From assembly GCF_030867145.1 (NCBI RefSeq), contig NC_134419.1, positions 76,571,403-76,635,402 of the forward strand: a stretch of 64,000 nucleotides of DNA, read 5' to 3'. Within the stretch, counting starts at the first letter, position 1, and each line of letters starts with the position of its first letter. Below the pieces are notes generated by a model that was not told the DNA's origin, made no database searches, and was given only the letters and a program-made list of their open reading frames with translations. Of this stretch, positions 54,101 to 64,000 are shown piece after piece. A program made the translations under genes and the position numbers. This DNA is from Opisthocomus hoazin. Its lineage: Eukaryota > Chordata > Aves > Opisthocomiformes > Opisthocomidae.

Positions 54101-57100
54101 CAGCAGTGAGCTGCCCACCAGTTCACGATGAGCTTTCTTCTGGGCCGGATTCCAGCTGGCGATCAAACCTCTCGCCCATTATTTTCTCGGAGCCCTTGCT
54201 GGTCTGGACCATTCATCTGCTGGCCATCACGCCGGCAAAACAACGCAGGGATTTGGTGCGCAGGAAGATTAATGCCTGGCTGACTTTGTGTGTATTAAAC
54301 TAGCTGTCACTTGCTAATAATAACTCTTCACGTAGTGATGTTAAATTTACTACAGCCTGAACACTTGAAGAACGGAAAGCTGAACTTGCGATGAGTGCCG
54401 GTGTGCATCGCCGTGGAGCTGAAGGTGGGAGTCTCGGTTCCCAAGCTGCTGAGCGCTGGGCGAGTCCTCCCACAGTCGCTCCTCGCAGTCTGCCTCTCCC
54501 GAACGCACTGGGGACATCGTTTCCGACATCGCCGCTCCGCCTGAGGGTCCCAAACACCGTACGAGCGATCGGAGGCAGTTTGGGCGTCTGCTGATGGTGG
54601 AGAAGCCGTCATGGCCACGGCGCAGGAGGTGGTGGCTGTCCCTTGCCAAGCCCTACGCGGCGGGGCGGTGAGGAACCTGCCTGCGCCTCTCAGCTACACC
54701 TCTCCTTTAGGGAAGAACTACAATTTTTGGCTGAATTTAAGCCATCTTCCCTGTCTGTCTTTACAACACAGGACTCCTCAGACCGTTGTTTCAGTAAGCG
54801 CCCCTGGGCAGCTCGCTCATTCTCCTCGAACAGTGGAAATGCGTGGTTGCACGTTGCGTCTGTGATGGACCTCGCACGCTCTCAAAAAGCGTGAGAGATG
54901 CAATATCCCTGCTGCCCAGGACCGCTGGGCAATGCAAGGAGCCCAGGGAAACCACCGGGAGATCTTTTAACAAAGGACACAGCACAGACGTGGGGGACAG
55001 TTGCTCCAGTAAAGAGTGGCAGCTGCAAAACAGGAACTGCCTCCTCCATGCAAACAGGATCATCAGAATTTGGAGAGAGGATGGAGAACACTACTCCAGC
55101 TCACTTCAGCAAGGAAGACTCTTTTAATCCTGGATTTTGTCTCAGATTGCCAAGTGCCGTGCGATAAATCCCCGAAGAGAAGATGAGGAGACAGCCTGGC
55201 CAGACGGCGTGGGGTCCAGGCTCCCACAGGGACCCCCACAGCCCTTGCCCTCCTCACCCCATCGGAGAAGCGCCGGTGGAGTGGGGCGAGGGATGTGCTG
55301 GTTATCCTTATCAACAGCTACTCCGGGCGCTCCGGTGGGATTAAGGCTGTTATTTTAGCCATGGGTTTGTCACCGGCTCCTGGTCAGTCCCTTGGCTGCT
55401 GGGTGAAGGTGGCTGCTCCTGCACTGCCCTTTAGATGTGGTTGCTAATTGTCCAAATCCAGATGAGTCGTTGGCTTTGGTGCGTTTCGGGGATCTTAGCC
55501 CAGCGAGACCAACCACGGTGCCCTTCCCTGGGAAATAAAAATGGGCAAGTTCCGATGGCTGCGTGGAGCCTAGCACTGCTATTCCCATTTTTAACGGCCC
55601 TCCCACAGGTTGCTAGCAGGGAAAGGTTTGCTTGCATCCTGCTGAGCTGATGATTTTGGACTAAAATCCTATAATCAAGCTTTTATGCTTGAATTCAATC
55701 TCTGCCCGTTGAGCCCACCTCCAAAAACCTGCCCGTGCCTTGGTGCTGGAAGAGCTGGGAAGTCTGGAAGGGTAAAGGAGCGGGTTCTGCTGCGGTGCTG
55801 GAAAAGGCAGAGGTGCTTTGCGGTGATTCAGTGAGCGCTGCCGTCAAAAACCACTCGGTAATTCTGGTAGTTCATACCCAGCTACCTACCCGCGCCGCGG
55901 AGGAGCCAGGGAACTTCTCAGTTCATTTCTCAAAGCACTCGCAATTCAAAGTAGGTGAAGTACTAAAAAAAATATGGAGTAGCCAGAAATCATTTCCACG
56001 GGGCATGTAGGTGCTTTGTGTGCCATGGATGGGGACGGGGGATGGGACTCGCCTCGGTCGTTACTTCTGGGCTGACGTTCCCGAGGAAGACGATGGATTT
56101 GGCGAGGTTTAAGAGTTGGCCTTGGCCTTCAGCATTGTGAGAAGGGTCACCTAAAAAACACCCGGTGCTGAATCAACCCCCAGGCTTTCGGCGGGCTTGG
56201 CCCCTTCGAATCAGTGACTTCCAGACACCCGGGGCTCCCCGCGCCGGACCCAGCCGTGCAGCAAACCCCTTTGTAACGCCGGAGCAACCGCGGCGGAGGA
56301 GGCAGAGCAGTGGGATTGCTCTGATCTTCAGCTTAAGCCGGTTACAGCGTAACGTTCGTAATGCCCAGCGTGGCGTGGAAAGCCAAGTGATTCCCGTTAT
56401 CTCGCTGTCCTAGAACCCCCACCGTAGCTTCTTTCGTCCTTTGCTCCTGGGAACCCTGTCTCAGAAGTCCCTCCTCAGCAGGAGAAATGGGTTGGTACCG
56501 AGCCCCTTGCAGCTCTGGTTTCACAGCATGTGGCTTTTATTTTTTTTCTGTTTTATCGTGCATGTCTTTGTCATTAAGTGCGACCGCTTTGACTTCATTT
56601 CTCCGTTTCATGGCTGGGTTTGACGGGAGGGCACGATGAAGGTGGAGGGGTGGGATGCTGAATGCATCTGCAGGACGCAGGCTCTGCCTTCCCTCACCCC
56701 TGCCCCGCTCCGTGGGCGAGAGGCCGTCCCTCCTGCCCCTTCTCCCCTGTTGCGTTTGACTGTGGTTTGTTTTGAAGAGCCTAAAATCCAGCTGTCTTTG
56801 AGACCTGGACCTGGCCAGGCCCTTGCTCTCTGTTGTAATGCATGTAATCAATGTTAGAAAACCCAAACAAGCTGCTGAATCAAACTAAACGTGTTTTTCA
56901 AGCTTAACCTAATCCTTTCTAAAGCTTTGTCAATGCTGAGTTAAATTCAAGCCTATCTGGTTTTGTTTCCTCTTGGGCTTTATTCCTTATTGGTTTGGGA
57001 GAGCGAGCCAGCCCATTAGGACTCGCAACTCCTCTGTTCCCTGCCGGAAAGGGGCAAATCTCAGATCTGCAACCGAATTTTTTGAATTATCTGCAAAAAC

Positions 57101-57688
57101 GCGGGATCTCAGGAGGATGCTGGTGCCAAAGCACCTTGCTCGTGAAGCGCCCGGCGTCCGATGGCAACAGCCTGGGCTTCCAGCGGCAGCGGGAAGGGCT
57201 TTCCTTGTAATTTCCTTCTGAAAACTGTCACTCATGCTGTCTTTTCGAGCCTCGCACAGTCTGACTCGTACCTGCTCCAAAACTTGATTTTTTTTAATGA
57301 GAACGGCAGGGCATCTGCTGACGGAGGTTTTCCTCTTTAACCCGGGAGCCCTGAGCCAGGCGAGCTCTGAAAACCCAGCGTCCGTGCACGCCGTGTGTCT
57401 CTGCCCTCAGTTTTAGCTACCTGGGAGGTGCCAGGAGATGCCCAAGGGGAGACCGTGGGATGCCTTCCTGGTGACCGAGGCTTTTGGAGCCTTGTCCCGC
57501 CACGGGGCTGGCTGAGGCCACCGGGACCTGTTCTCACACCAGTTTTCTGTGCAAAAAACCCCACCAGCAACCTCGCTGGCCGCACGCAATGAGGGCAGGA
57601 GGGAGCACTGCTTACACCAGACTCCTCCTTCCCGAGCACTTAACCTGAGCGCATGTGCCGTGTTTCGGGGCGTCATGGGTGACATTTA
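51177..57688. other. Intergenic; no gene recognised
   Basis: 6.5 kb without transposons I can recognise, moderately GC-rich in parts (51.7-52.5, 53.3-53.6 and 54.4-54.6 kb). Many overlapping frames of 70-130 codons occur on both strands, as expected from composition. None shows a domain, and none matches ZRANB1, the next gene expected by synteny. Confidence 0.5.
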
Positions 57689-58124
57689 CAGAATCCCAGC
57701 ATGGTCGGGGTTGGCAGGGCCCTCTGTGGGTCACACAGCCCAACCCCCTGCCCAAGCAGGGTCACCCAGAGCAGGCTGCACAGGACCTTGTCCAGGCGGG
57801 TCTGGAATATCTCCAGAGAAGGAGACTCCACAACCTCCCTGGGCAGCCTGGGCCAGGGCTCCGTCACCCTCAGAGGGAAGAAGTTCTTCCTCCTGTTCAG
57901 CTGGAGCTTCCTCGGCTTCAGTTTGTGCCCGTTGCCCCTTGTCCTGTCGCTGGGCACCACTGGAAAGAGTCTGGCCCCATCCTCCTGACACCCACCCTGA
58001 AGATATTTATGGTCATTTCTAAGGTCCCCTCTGAACCTTTTCTTCTCCAGGCTGAACAAGCCCAGCTCCCTCAGCCTCTCCTCATAGGAGAGATGCTCCA
58101 GTCCCCTCCTCATCCTCGTAGCCC
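57689..58124 (-). mobile_element. CR1 LINE 3' fragment, minus orientation
   Basis: ORF2 C-terminus from about [19 protein letters not shown] to GVGLCDPQRALPTPTML in one open frame. The 5' truncation lies at GTAGCCC (58124), within a few bases of the equivalent point in the 63203 copy. Confidence 0.9.
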
Positions 58125-59117
58125 ACTGTTCTGAAGTTGTACTTGCTAGCTGCAAAGCAAGAGATGAGAGGTTTCTTCTGGTGTTTGATAATTTGCATGA
58201 AGTTTTTGGCAGGTTTCAGGATTATCAGTGGTGGACTGGTAGTGTTCAGGAGAAACTCACCTGCATTTTTGGAGGTGAGAGAAGAGACTGCATTGGAGAT
58301 AACTTCAGGGGACCCTTGGGGTCATGAGGGCGTTCTCTGAAGCTGTGTGGGGTAGCAAAGTTAATTCAAAGAGATTTCCCCTGTGTGTTGAAGAGCTTCT
58401 CCCCACAAGGGTTTGTATTTGTCCTCTTTGTACTTATTTGGCTTGACTTAGTAAAAGGCCTCCGCTGGCTAATGTCTTTTTTTAAAATCTGTGCTTGGGT
58501 TTCTTTTCTTTTTCACTGCCTGAATCACAGCGTGAGGCTGCATTGGCTGGGTGACTCCCGAGAGAGCCGGGGAGCAGCTCGGGTGGCTTCACCTGGAGGC
58601 CGTAAAGCCTTCCCATGGGCAAAGGAAGAGAAAGTTCTTAGGTTTTCAGAGCAGTGTGGACCACGCCACCTCACACATCTGCAAGTTTAGGTCCTTCCAG
58701 TGCAGGGAAGCAGACAAAGCCAGGCTCTGTGTATCTGAGCTAACCCTCTGGACCAGCTGGGCTTGGCTCACCCATGGGCAAACCTCACGCAGGCGGCTCC
58801 TCGCGAACCGCTCCGCTGAAGCACTCCGGACTCGAAGAGCACCCGGGGAAGGTTTGGAGACATCCTGGCAGAGCTGACGGGGTTTGCAGAATCGTCTGCA
58901 GGCAGCGAGGGAGAAGAAAGCCCTGCTGAGGAAGAGGGGGTCCCATTGACCATCACAGGCTGTCTCAGGAGGGCCAGGCCAAGCAGATCTCTGAGGGTCT
59001 GCTCTGCATATCTAACCTCATTTTTATTCCACTGGCTTCAGGTCATAATTGTGCTTTTTTTCATTTTTTTTCCTTTAAAATAGGAAATTTTGTTTTTAAA
59101 GGAAATCCTACGCAAAG

Positions 59118-59171
59118 GATCGGACTAGATGACCATTGGAGGTCCCTTCCAGCTGAAAATATTGTATTCTG
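59118..59171 (+). mobile_element. CR1 3' tail remnant
   Basis: GATCGGACTAGATGACCATT, then GGAGGTCCCTTCCAGCTGAA and ATTGTATTCTG, is the last 55 bases of a CR1 3' UTR. Confidence 0.75.
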
Positions 59172-60323
59172 AAGAACAGGGGAGCTCTTCGGTGACAGCA
59201 TCAGCCAGCAGCAATCAGAGGACTGCGTGTTGGCAGAATATTGCCAGGTGAAAAAGGGGATTTGGTTTCTGAAAGCGGAGCCCAAAGACAGACAACCCTT
59301 ACCTGTCATCTGGAAAAAAAGCACATAAACCCTTTAAAATGAATGCCAAACAGTGGCAATCTCCAGCCACGTTCGTAGGTTCATTAGAGATGGCATTTAA
59401 TGAATACAACATGATTATCTGGCGGGGGTGGATAACTGGTGGCCCAGTACCTCACCTGACAGAAGGTGCTGCTCTGCCTTATATTTTCTTTTTTTCTCCT
59501 TTTTTTTTTGCAGTGATCATTTTGAATGCCTTTGAATAATCCTTAGCTGTAACTGCACAGTCATTGTGGGGGGGAATTATGATCAAAAACGTTTCTAATA
59601 CGAACACACTGTGATTTTCCCTTTTCCAGAAATACTTCTCCAGACTGACACCTGCCATTGTGCTAATGCTCTTTTTGCTCCGTCAAACTTCTCTGCAGAT
59701 ATTTCACCTACTCTTTTTTTAGTTGCAGTTACAAAAGGCACTGACTCAAGTCTTCCAGAGTTGTCATTTCAAAAATGGATTCAGAATAACAACCCCAAAA
59801 AAATGTTTTTTTCAGGGGAAGGCGAGAGAACCCAAGAAGTGCTAAATAGAGTGAAGTTGAGTGCAACTTTTTAGCAGGCGCTGGAAGAGCAGATCAGCAC
59901 ATTTATCACCCCTTTGCTCCCCGTCTTTCAGGGTGTTTTGTGCGTAGATGAGACCTTGAAAACCAAGCGGTGTTTCGGGAGGGCTGGCGCTGGCAGCCCG
60001 CACGTGGCCGCAGGAAGGGTGCAGCTGAGCAATGACGGGACGCCTGCGAAGGCGGAGAGCTGGGACGCGCGGGAGAGGTCCCCGAGGAGACGCAGGCTGG
60101 GTCCTCGCCGGGTGCTGAGCCCGGAGGGTGCACGGAGCCGAGACGCGGCGTGAGGTGCGGCGTGCTGCTTGCCATCCGTAACGCGTCCAGGGACCGAGCC
60201 CCGGCTTCAGTCAGAGGCTGTCTCGACAACTGCTGTCTGCTGCGAGGCTTTGGCTCTCTTCCCTCGGGGGGAGGCTGGAGGAGTGCGCAGCGTATTCGTG
60301 GAGAAGACTCACTGGTTAAAATG

Positions 60324-60349
60324 TTTTTTTTTTTTTTTTTTTTTTTTTT
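60324..60349. repeat. T26 homopolymer
   Basis: A run of 26 T flanked by AAAATG and AATAGAACAG. It could be an inverted poly(A) of a lost retrocopy, but no such source is recognisable to its right. Confidence 0.9.
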
Positions 60350-60772
60350 AATAGAACAGCTTAAGTTTTCAAAAATGTTTAAAATTATTAACAGATTTTC
60401 ACTAAAAATCCCAGCTGAGGTTTTCATTTTGTTTCCTACATTTTAATAAAATCTTCAGAAAACATTTCCCTCGGTGAAACCGGCTGGGGTGAGTAGATAA
60501 CTCCAGGGAATGGGATCTATTCGGAAGCACAAAGACTGGAAGTTGGCTGCTGGCCACAGCAGGGAGAAGGTAAGGTCTCTGTGTCGCTTGGCTTATGTCT
60601 GGTGAAAGATATATGCACTCAGAGCTCTACCTTCTTTTCCAGAATGTGAGCTGGCAGTTTCTGATTTCATAACTGGAAGGACAGATGAGCCACCAAGACC
60701 TTGGGCAGCTTCACTCAGTCTCTTCTTGGAGCTCTTTGGTTTTAATAGACTGACCCATGCCACCCCATTGCA

Positions 60773-60811
60773 GTTGGACTAGATGATCGTTGTAGGTCCC
60801 TTCCAACTGAA
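60773..60811 (+). mobile_element. CR1 3' tail remnant feeding a microsatellite
   Basis: GTTGGACTAGATGATCGTTG then TAGGTCCCTTCCAACTGAA is the CR1 3' end. It passes directly into the pentanucleotide array at 60812. Confidence 0.8.
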
Positions 60812-60950
60812 CTATTCTATTCTATTCTATTCTATTCTATTCTACTCTACTCTACTCTACTCTATTCTATTCTATTCTATTCTATTCTATTCTATTCTAT
60901 TCTATTCTATTCTATTCTATTCTACTCTACTCTACTCTACTCTACTCTAT
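60812..60950 (+). repeat. (TATTC)n/(TACTC)n microsatellite
   Basis: There are about 28 pentamer units. Blocks of CTATT units alternate with two blocks of CTACT units (near 60840-60862 and 60921-60948). It starts exactly at the end of a CR1 tail whose usual terminal unit is ATTCTRTG. Confidence 0.95.
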
Positions 60951-62591
60951 CCAGACAACAGGGACTTGGCTTTACTGGGATGCCCAACGAGCCTAGCATG
61001 AAGCGGAGTGCCCAGGCACCTTGTAAAGCTCTGTATCAGTCCCCGTGGGCTCCAGTTGCGTGCTTGGTGAGGGAAAAAAACCCAGGACAGATCGTGAAGC
61101 AGAGAGCCGTTGGCAATGTGCCACGTGGAGCAGGATCAGGGCCCAGGAAGCAGCTAAAGGAAAGGAGAGAGAGACCTTCAAACAGGTGAAACGCTCATCG
61201 TTGCCACTGGCAACATCTCTTGATGGCACAGCGTTTGATAAGACGTGGGAAGTTAGGGAGGAGGTTGCTTCATCCGCCTAACGCCACCGTAGGATGTGAA
61301 CGAGTCCACCACCTATTTTCAGTTGAGCTCATTATGAAATCTAAACTGGCTATTGATCATAAATTTTCTATTTAAATGGTTTCTGAGAGAAAACCCTTTT
61401 CAGTCCAAAGTGAACCTTTCCTGCTGTATTTTCAGGTTAATCAACAATTCTCATCCTTTATGAAAAATAATCATAAAGCACATGGTCCCTCTTTTAATGC
61501 AGTTCTTTCTCACTTGGAAACCTTCCCCATCCCTTCTCTTTTCCAAAGCAAAAATAATTAAAATCAAAGGTTGGTTTGCATCCCACTGTGGCTACTTTTT
61601 CACGTTAACTGAAAAAACGGCACAGATAATTTTCACCATGAGAATATCGCAACACAATTACTTTTTCCCTAAACAGGACAGACGTTGCAGTAACAGTTTT
61701 TTCCCCCCTCATAACGGGTTTGGTCATCTTCCCGTGTGCTGGGGTGGTGCCACCCTCCAGGAGCCAAGTGCTGAGCTCGCTCCAGCCCCAGCTCTACCCA
61801 GCACATCGTTGCCCCGGTCCCGCTTTCTCCGCTGGGCACGGGTAGAGCTAAGCCCTCCGTCCGAGCTGAAGGCTCTCAGTGTGTCATCACCCCTGCTCGC
61901 CACAGCTCCGGCAGCTCAGCCCAGCTCAGCCCAGCCATGCTTCCCCAGCCCCAGAAAGGGGATAATAACGCTGGGCCGTGCAGAAGGATTAATATTTTCA
62001 AGTGGGTTGAGGTTAAAAGGTGGTGTGTGGATCTGCTCTGTGCTATTGAAGGTCAGCAGAAGCTTTAGGATGAGGATGGAGTAATAGTACTTTAAAAAAT
62101 AATTATGCTTTATTCTTTTCAAATCCAATTATTATCCGGAAGAACAGCAAGCAGTTTTAGTGTAATGGCCATGGAAGTCGATCACAAGACCTGCAAACCC
62201 TGCGCGACTCCCAGCATTTGCATTAGCCCTAATGCTTTCTCTCTTCAGCATTTAAATTTCTGCTTGCAAAATAGCTTATAGTAAGCTCTGCAATGCATGA
62301 ATATTAGAACACGTAATCAGATGATTCCCTACATCTTACTTTTTCCTTTCACCCACGGATGACTTTTACTCGCAGCAATGGCACAGCATGCCATGCAGCC
62401 ACATCCAGTCCACGTAGCCCTGGGCTGCTGGTCCCATGTAACCCGTGTGCGGAGCTTCTGCAGCTTGGACATCACTTCCTGCGTGGTATCCAACCTGCCA
62501 GCTGCTTACTTTTATTTTCAGACCAATTCTCAGAGATGGACCCACCCAAGCAGTTGCCCCTTTGCTGGTCCTTAAGCCACGCAGAAATGTT
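60951..62591. other. No gene recognised
   Basis: Unique-looking sequence between the pentanucleotide microsatellite and the doubly truncated CR1. A 200-codon plus frame (61482-62084) shows no recognisable domain. Confidence 0.45.
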
Positions 62592-62862
62592 GGAGGATGG
62601 GGCCAGACTCTTTTCAGTGGTGCCCAGCGACAGGACAAGGGGCAACGGGCACAAACTGAAGCAGAGGAAGTTCCAGCTGAACATGAGGAAGAACTTCTTC
62701 TCTCTGAGGGTGATGGAGCCCTGGCCCAGGTTGCTCAGGGAGGTTGTGGAGTCTCCTTCTCTGGAGATACTCAAGACTCTTCTGGATGCAGTGCTGTGCA
62801 GCCTGCTCTGGGTGACCCTGCTTGGGCAGGGGGTTGGGCTGGGTGACCCACAGAGGTCTCTG
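62592..62862 (+). mobile_element. CR1 ORF2 fragment truncated at both ends
   Basis: Sense CR1 from GGAGGATGGGGCCAGACTC through [14 protein letters not shown] to LGDPQRSL. It lacks the CR1 tail, so the 3' end was lost as well as the 5' end. Confidence 0.88.
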
Positions 62863-63202
62863 TATTTCTAATTCCCCTTTCAATTTGCAAAAAGTTTTCG
62901 CAATCGATTTATGGTTTGTTTAAATCCCAGAGCAAACCATCGGCCAGAGTTACAGCTCGCATGCCTCTGCAGCTCACTTACACAGCTTGCTTGCTTTCCG
63001 TGCCCACATTTTCACGTTCCCTATCCGGCTACGAAGCCCAGCACTGCTGATTTACGGCACCGAGCAGCATTTCTGTGTTTTCCTGCAGGCTGCACCCCTG
63101 CAGCAGCGCCCCAGCAGCCAACAAACCCCCCAAAGACGCAGGTCTTCTTCCCAGGCACTGCTGCCCGGGGGTGGTGGAAGAAGTGATTTTATCAGTCACA
63201 GC

Positions 63203-63651
63203 ATCGCAGAATCACAGAATCCCAGCATGGCAGGGGTTGGAAGGGACCTCTGTGGGTCACCCAGCCCAACCCCCTGCCCAAGCAGGGTCACCCAGAGCAG
63301 GCTGCACAGGACCTTTTCCAGGCAGGTCTGGAATATCTCCAGAGAAGGAGACTCCACAGCCTCCCTGGGCAGCCTGGGCCAGGGCTCCGTCACCCTCAGA
63401 GGGAAGAAGTTCTTCCTCATGTTCAGCTGGAACTTCCTCTGCTTCAGTTTGTGCCCGTTGCCCCTTGTCCTGTCGCTGGGCACCACTGGAAAGAGTCTGG
63501 CCCCATCCTCCTGACACCCACCCTGCAGATATTTATAAGCATCTATCAGGTCCCCTCGCAGCCTTCTCTTCTTCAGGCTGAACAAGCCCAGCTCCCTCAG
63601 CCTCTCCTCGTAGGAGAGATGCTCCAGTCCCCTCACCATCCTCGTAGCCCT
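63203..63651 (-). mobile_element. CR1 LINE 3' fragment, minus orientation
   Basis: Inverted tail (GCAGAATCACAGAATCCCAG) and ORF2 C-terminus in one frame, from [18 protein letters not shown] to [13 protein letters not shown]. The 5' truncation at GTAGCCCTC nearly coincides with that of the 57689 copy. Confidence 0.9.
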
Positions 63652-64000
63652 CAAGCTGCAAATGTCTCCGGGGACACCAAGCGTTACCCAAACCTGCGAT
63701 GCCTGTTCTGCCTGTGACTTAGGGAGATCAATAAACTGCATTTGCATGAGCCATGGGCTTGGCTGTGCAAACCTCCAGGGATGTTCTTGACAAGCAGGAT
63801 TCTTTGTGCTTATCTGGGCAATGTGACTGTCCTTTTTTTGTGTGTGTGTCCTGTTTATAAACAGCCAGGCTAGGCTGACCCAGAAGGGTTTTGTTTGTAC
63901 CCGTGGTGCGCCAGTCTGTGACGGGCTTTAAATAGCCACTAACAATTATTTTAGGATTTTGAACAGGGAAAGAGCTAGTAAAGGTCTTTGGGAAAGATCT
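63652..64000. other. No gene recognised (right edge)
   Basis: Ordinary AT-rich sequence with a short T/TG run near 63832-63850. Nothing further was recognised. Confidence 0.5.

Larger units (their letters stand above)
58125..60772. other. Intergenic; CR1 tail and homopolymer only
   Basis: Apart from the CR1 tail at 59118 and the T26 run, nothing was recognised. A GC-rich patch with CpGs lies around 59970-60290. A strong isolated acceptor-like pyrimidine tract plus CAG ends near 59513 with no partner exon seen. Confidence 0.5.

Noticed and set aside
59480-59520. Strong splice acceptor-like tract ending TTTTTTTTTTGCAG
   Set aside because: No partner donor and no coding continuity; it is probably a chance pyrimidine run.
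47171-64000. ZRANB1, the next gene by synteny
   Set aside because: No zinc-finger or OTU-domain sequence is visible in any frame. The gene presumably starts beyond the window.

Overview
The window reads as bird nuclear DNA. The evidence is twelve or more CR1 LINE copies, nearly all 5'-truncated and several ending in the ATTCTGTG-type CR1 tail, an avian-style solo LTR, short introns, and a gene order matching the human 10q26 block FAM53B - EEF1AKMT2 - ABRAXAS2. I cannot fix the species. The order, known from established synteny, suggests the bird chromosome that carries this block.

Layout. 1-4.6 kb: intergenic or intronic sequence with two CR1 copies and GC-rich patches. 4.6-5.4 kb: an AT-rich minisatellite with a 166-bp higher-order period. 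5.4-6.2 kb: a CpG island with a strong minus-strand splice donor, probably the non-coding first exon of FAM53B (inferred). 6.4-8.5 kb: CR1 copies in both orientations. 8.5-17.3 kb: no gene seen. 17.3-24.95 kb, minus strand: complete EEF1AKMT2 (METTL10), 6 coding exons joining to 241 codons plus stop with all splice phases matching. 24.95-25.5 kb: a 552-bp CpG-rich divergent promoter with a ZNF143-type motif and YY1-type motifs. 25.5-46.74 kb, plus strand: complete ABRAXAS2 (FAM175B), 9 coding exons joining to 414 codons plus stop. A solo LTR lies in intron 2, a 2.3-kb antisense CR1 in intron 7, and ancient and young CR1 pieces in intron 8. 46.74-64 kb: the ABRAXAS2 3' UTR, then intergenic DNA with a 210-bp tandem triplication, more CR1 copies, a CR1-tail-linked (TATTC)n microsatellite and a T26 tract. 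No ZRANB1 exon is visible.

Function. EEF1AKMT2 is a lysine methyltransferase acting on elongation factor eEF1A. ABRAXAS2 is the scaffold of the BRISC K63-specific deubiquitinase. They are unrelated biochemically but share one promoter region, as housekeeping gene pairs often do. I found no undescribed multi-gene system. The most unusual items are structural: the higher-order minisatellite beside the CpG island, the diverged duplicate of the ABRAXAS2 3' UTR inside its own last intron, the 210-bp triplication, and a reading frame running unbroken from a CR1 into ABRAXAS2 exon 9.
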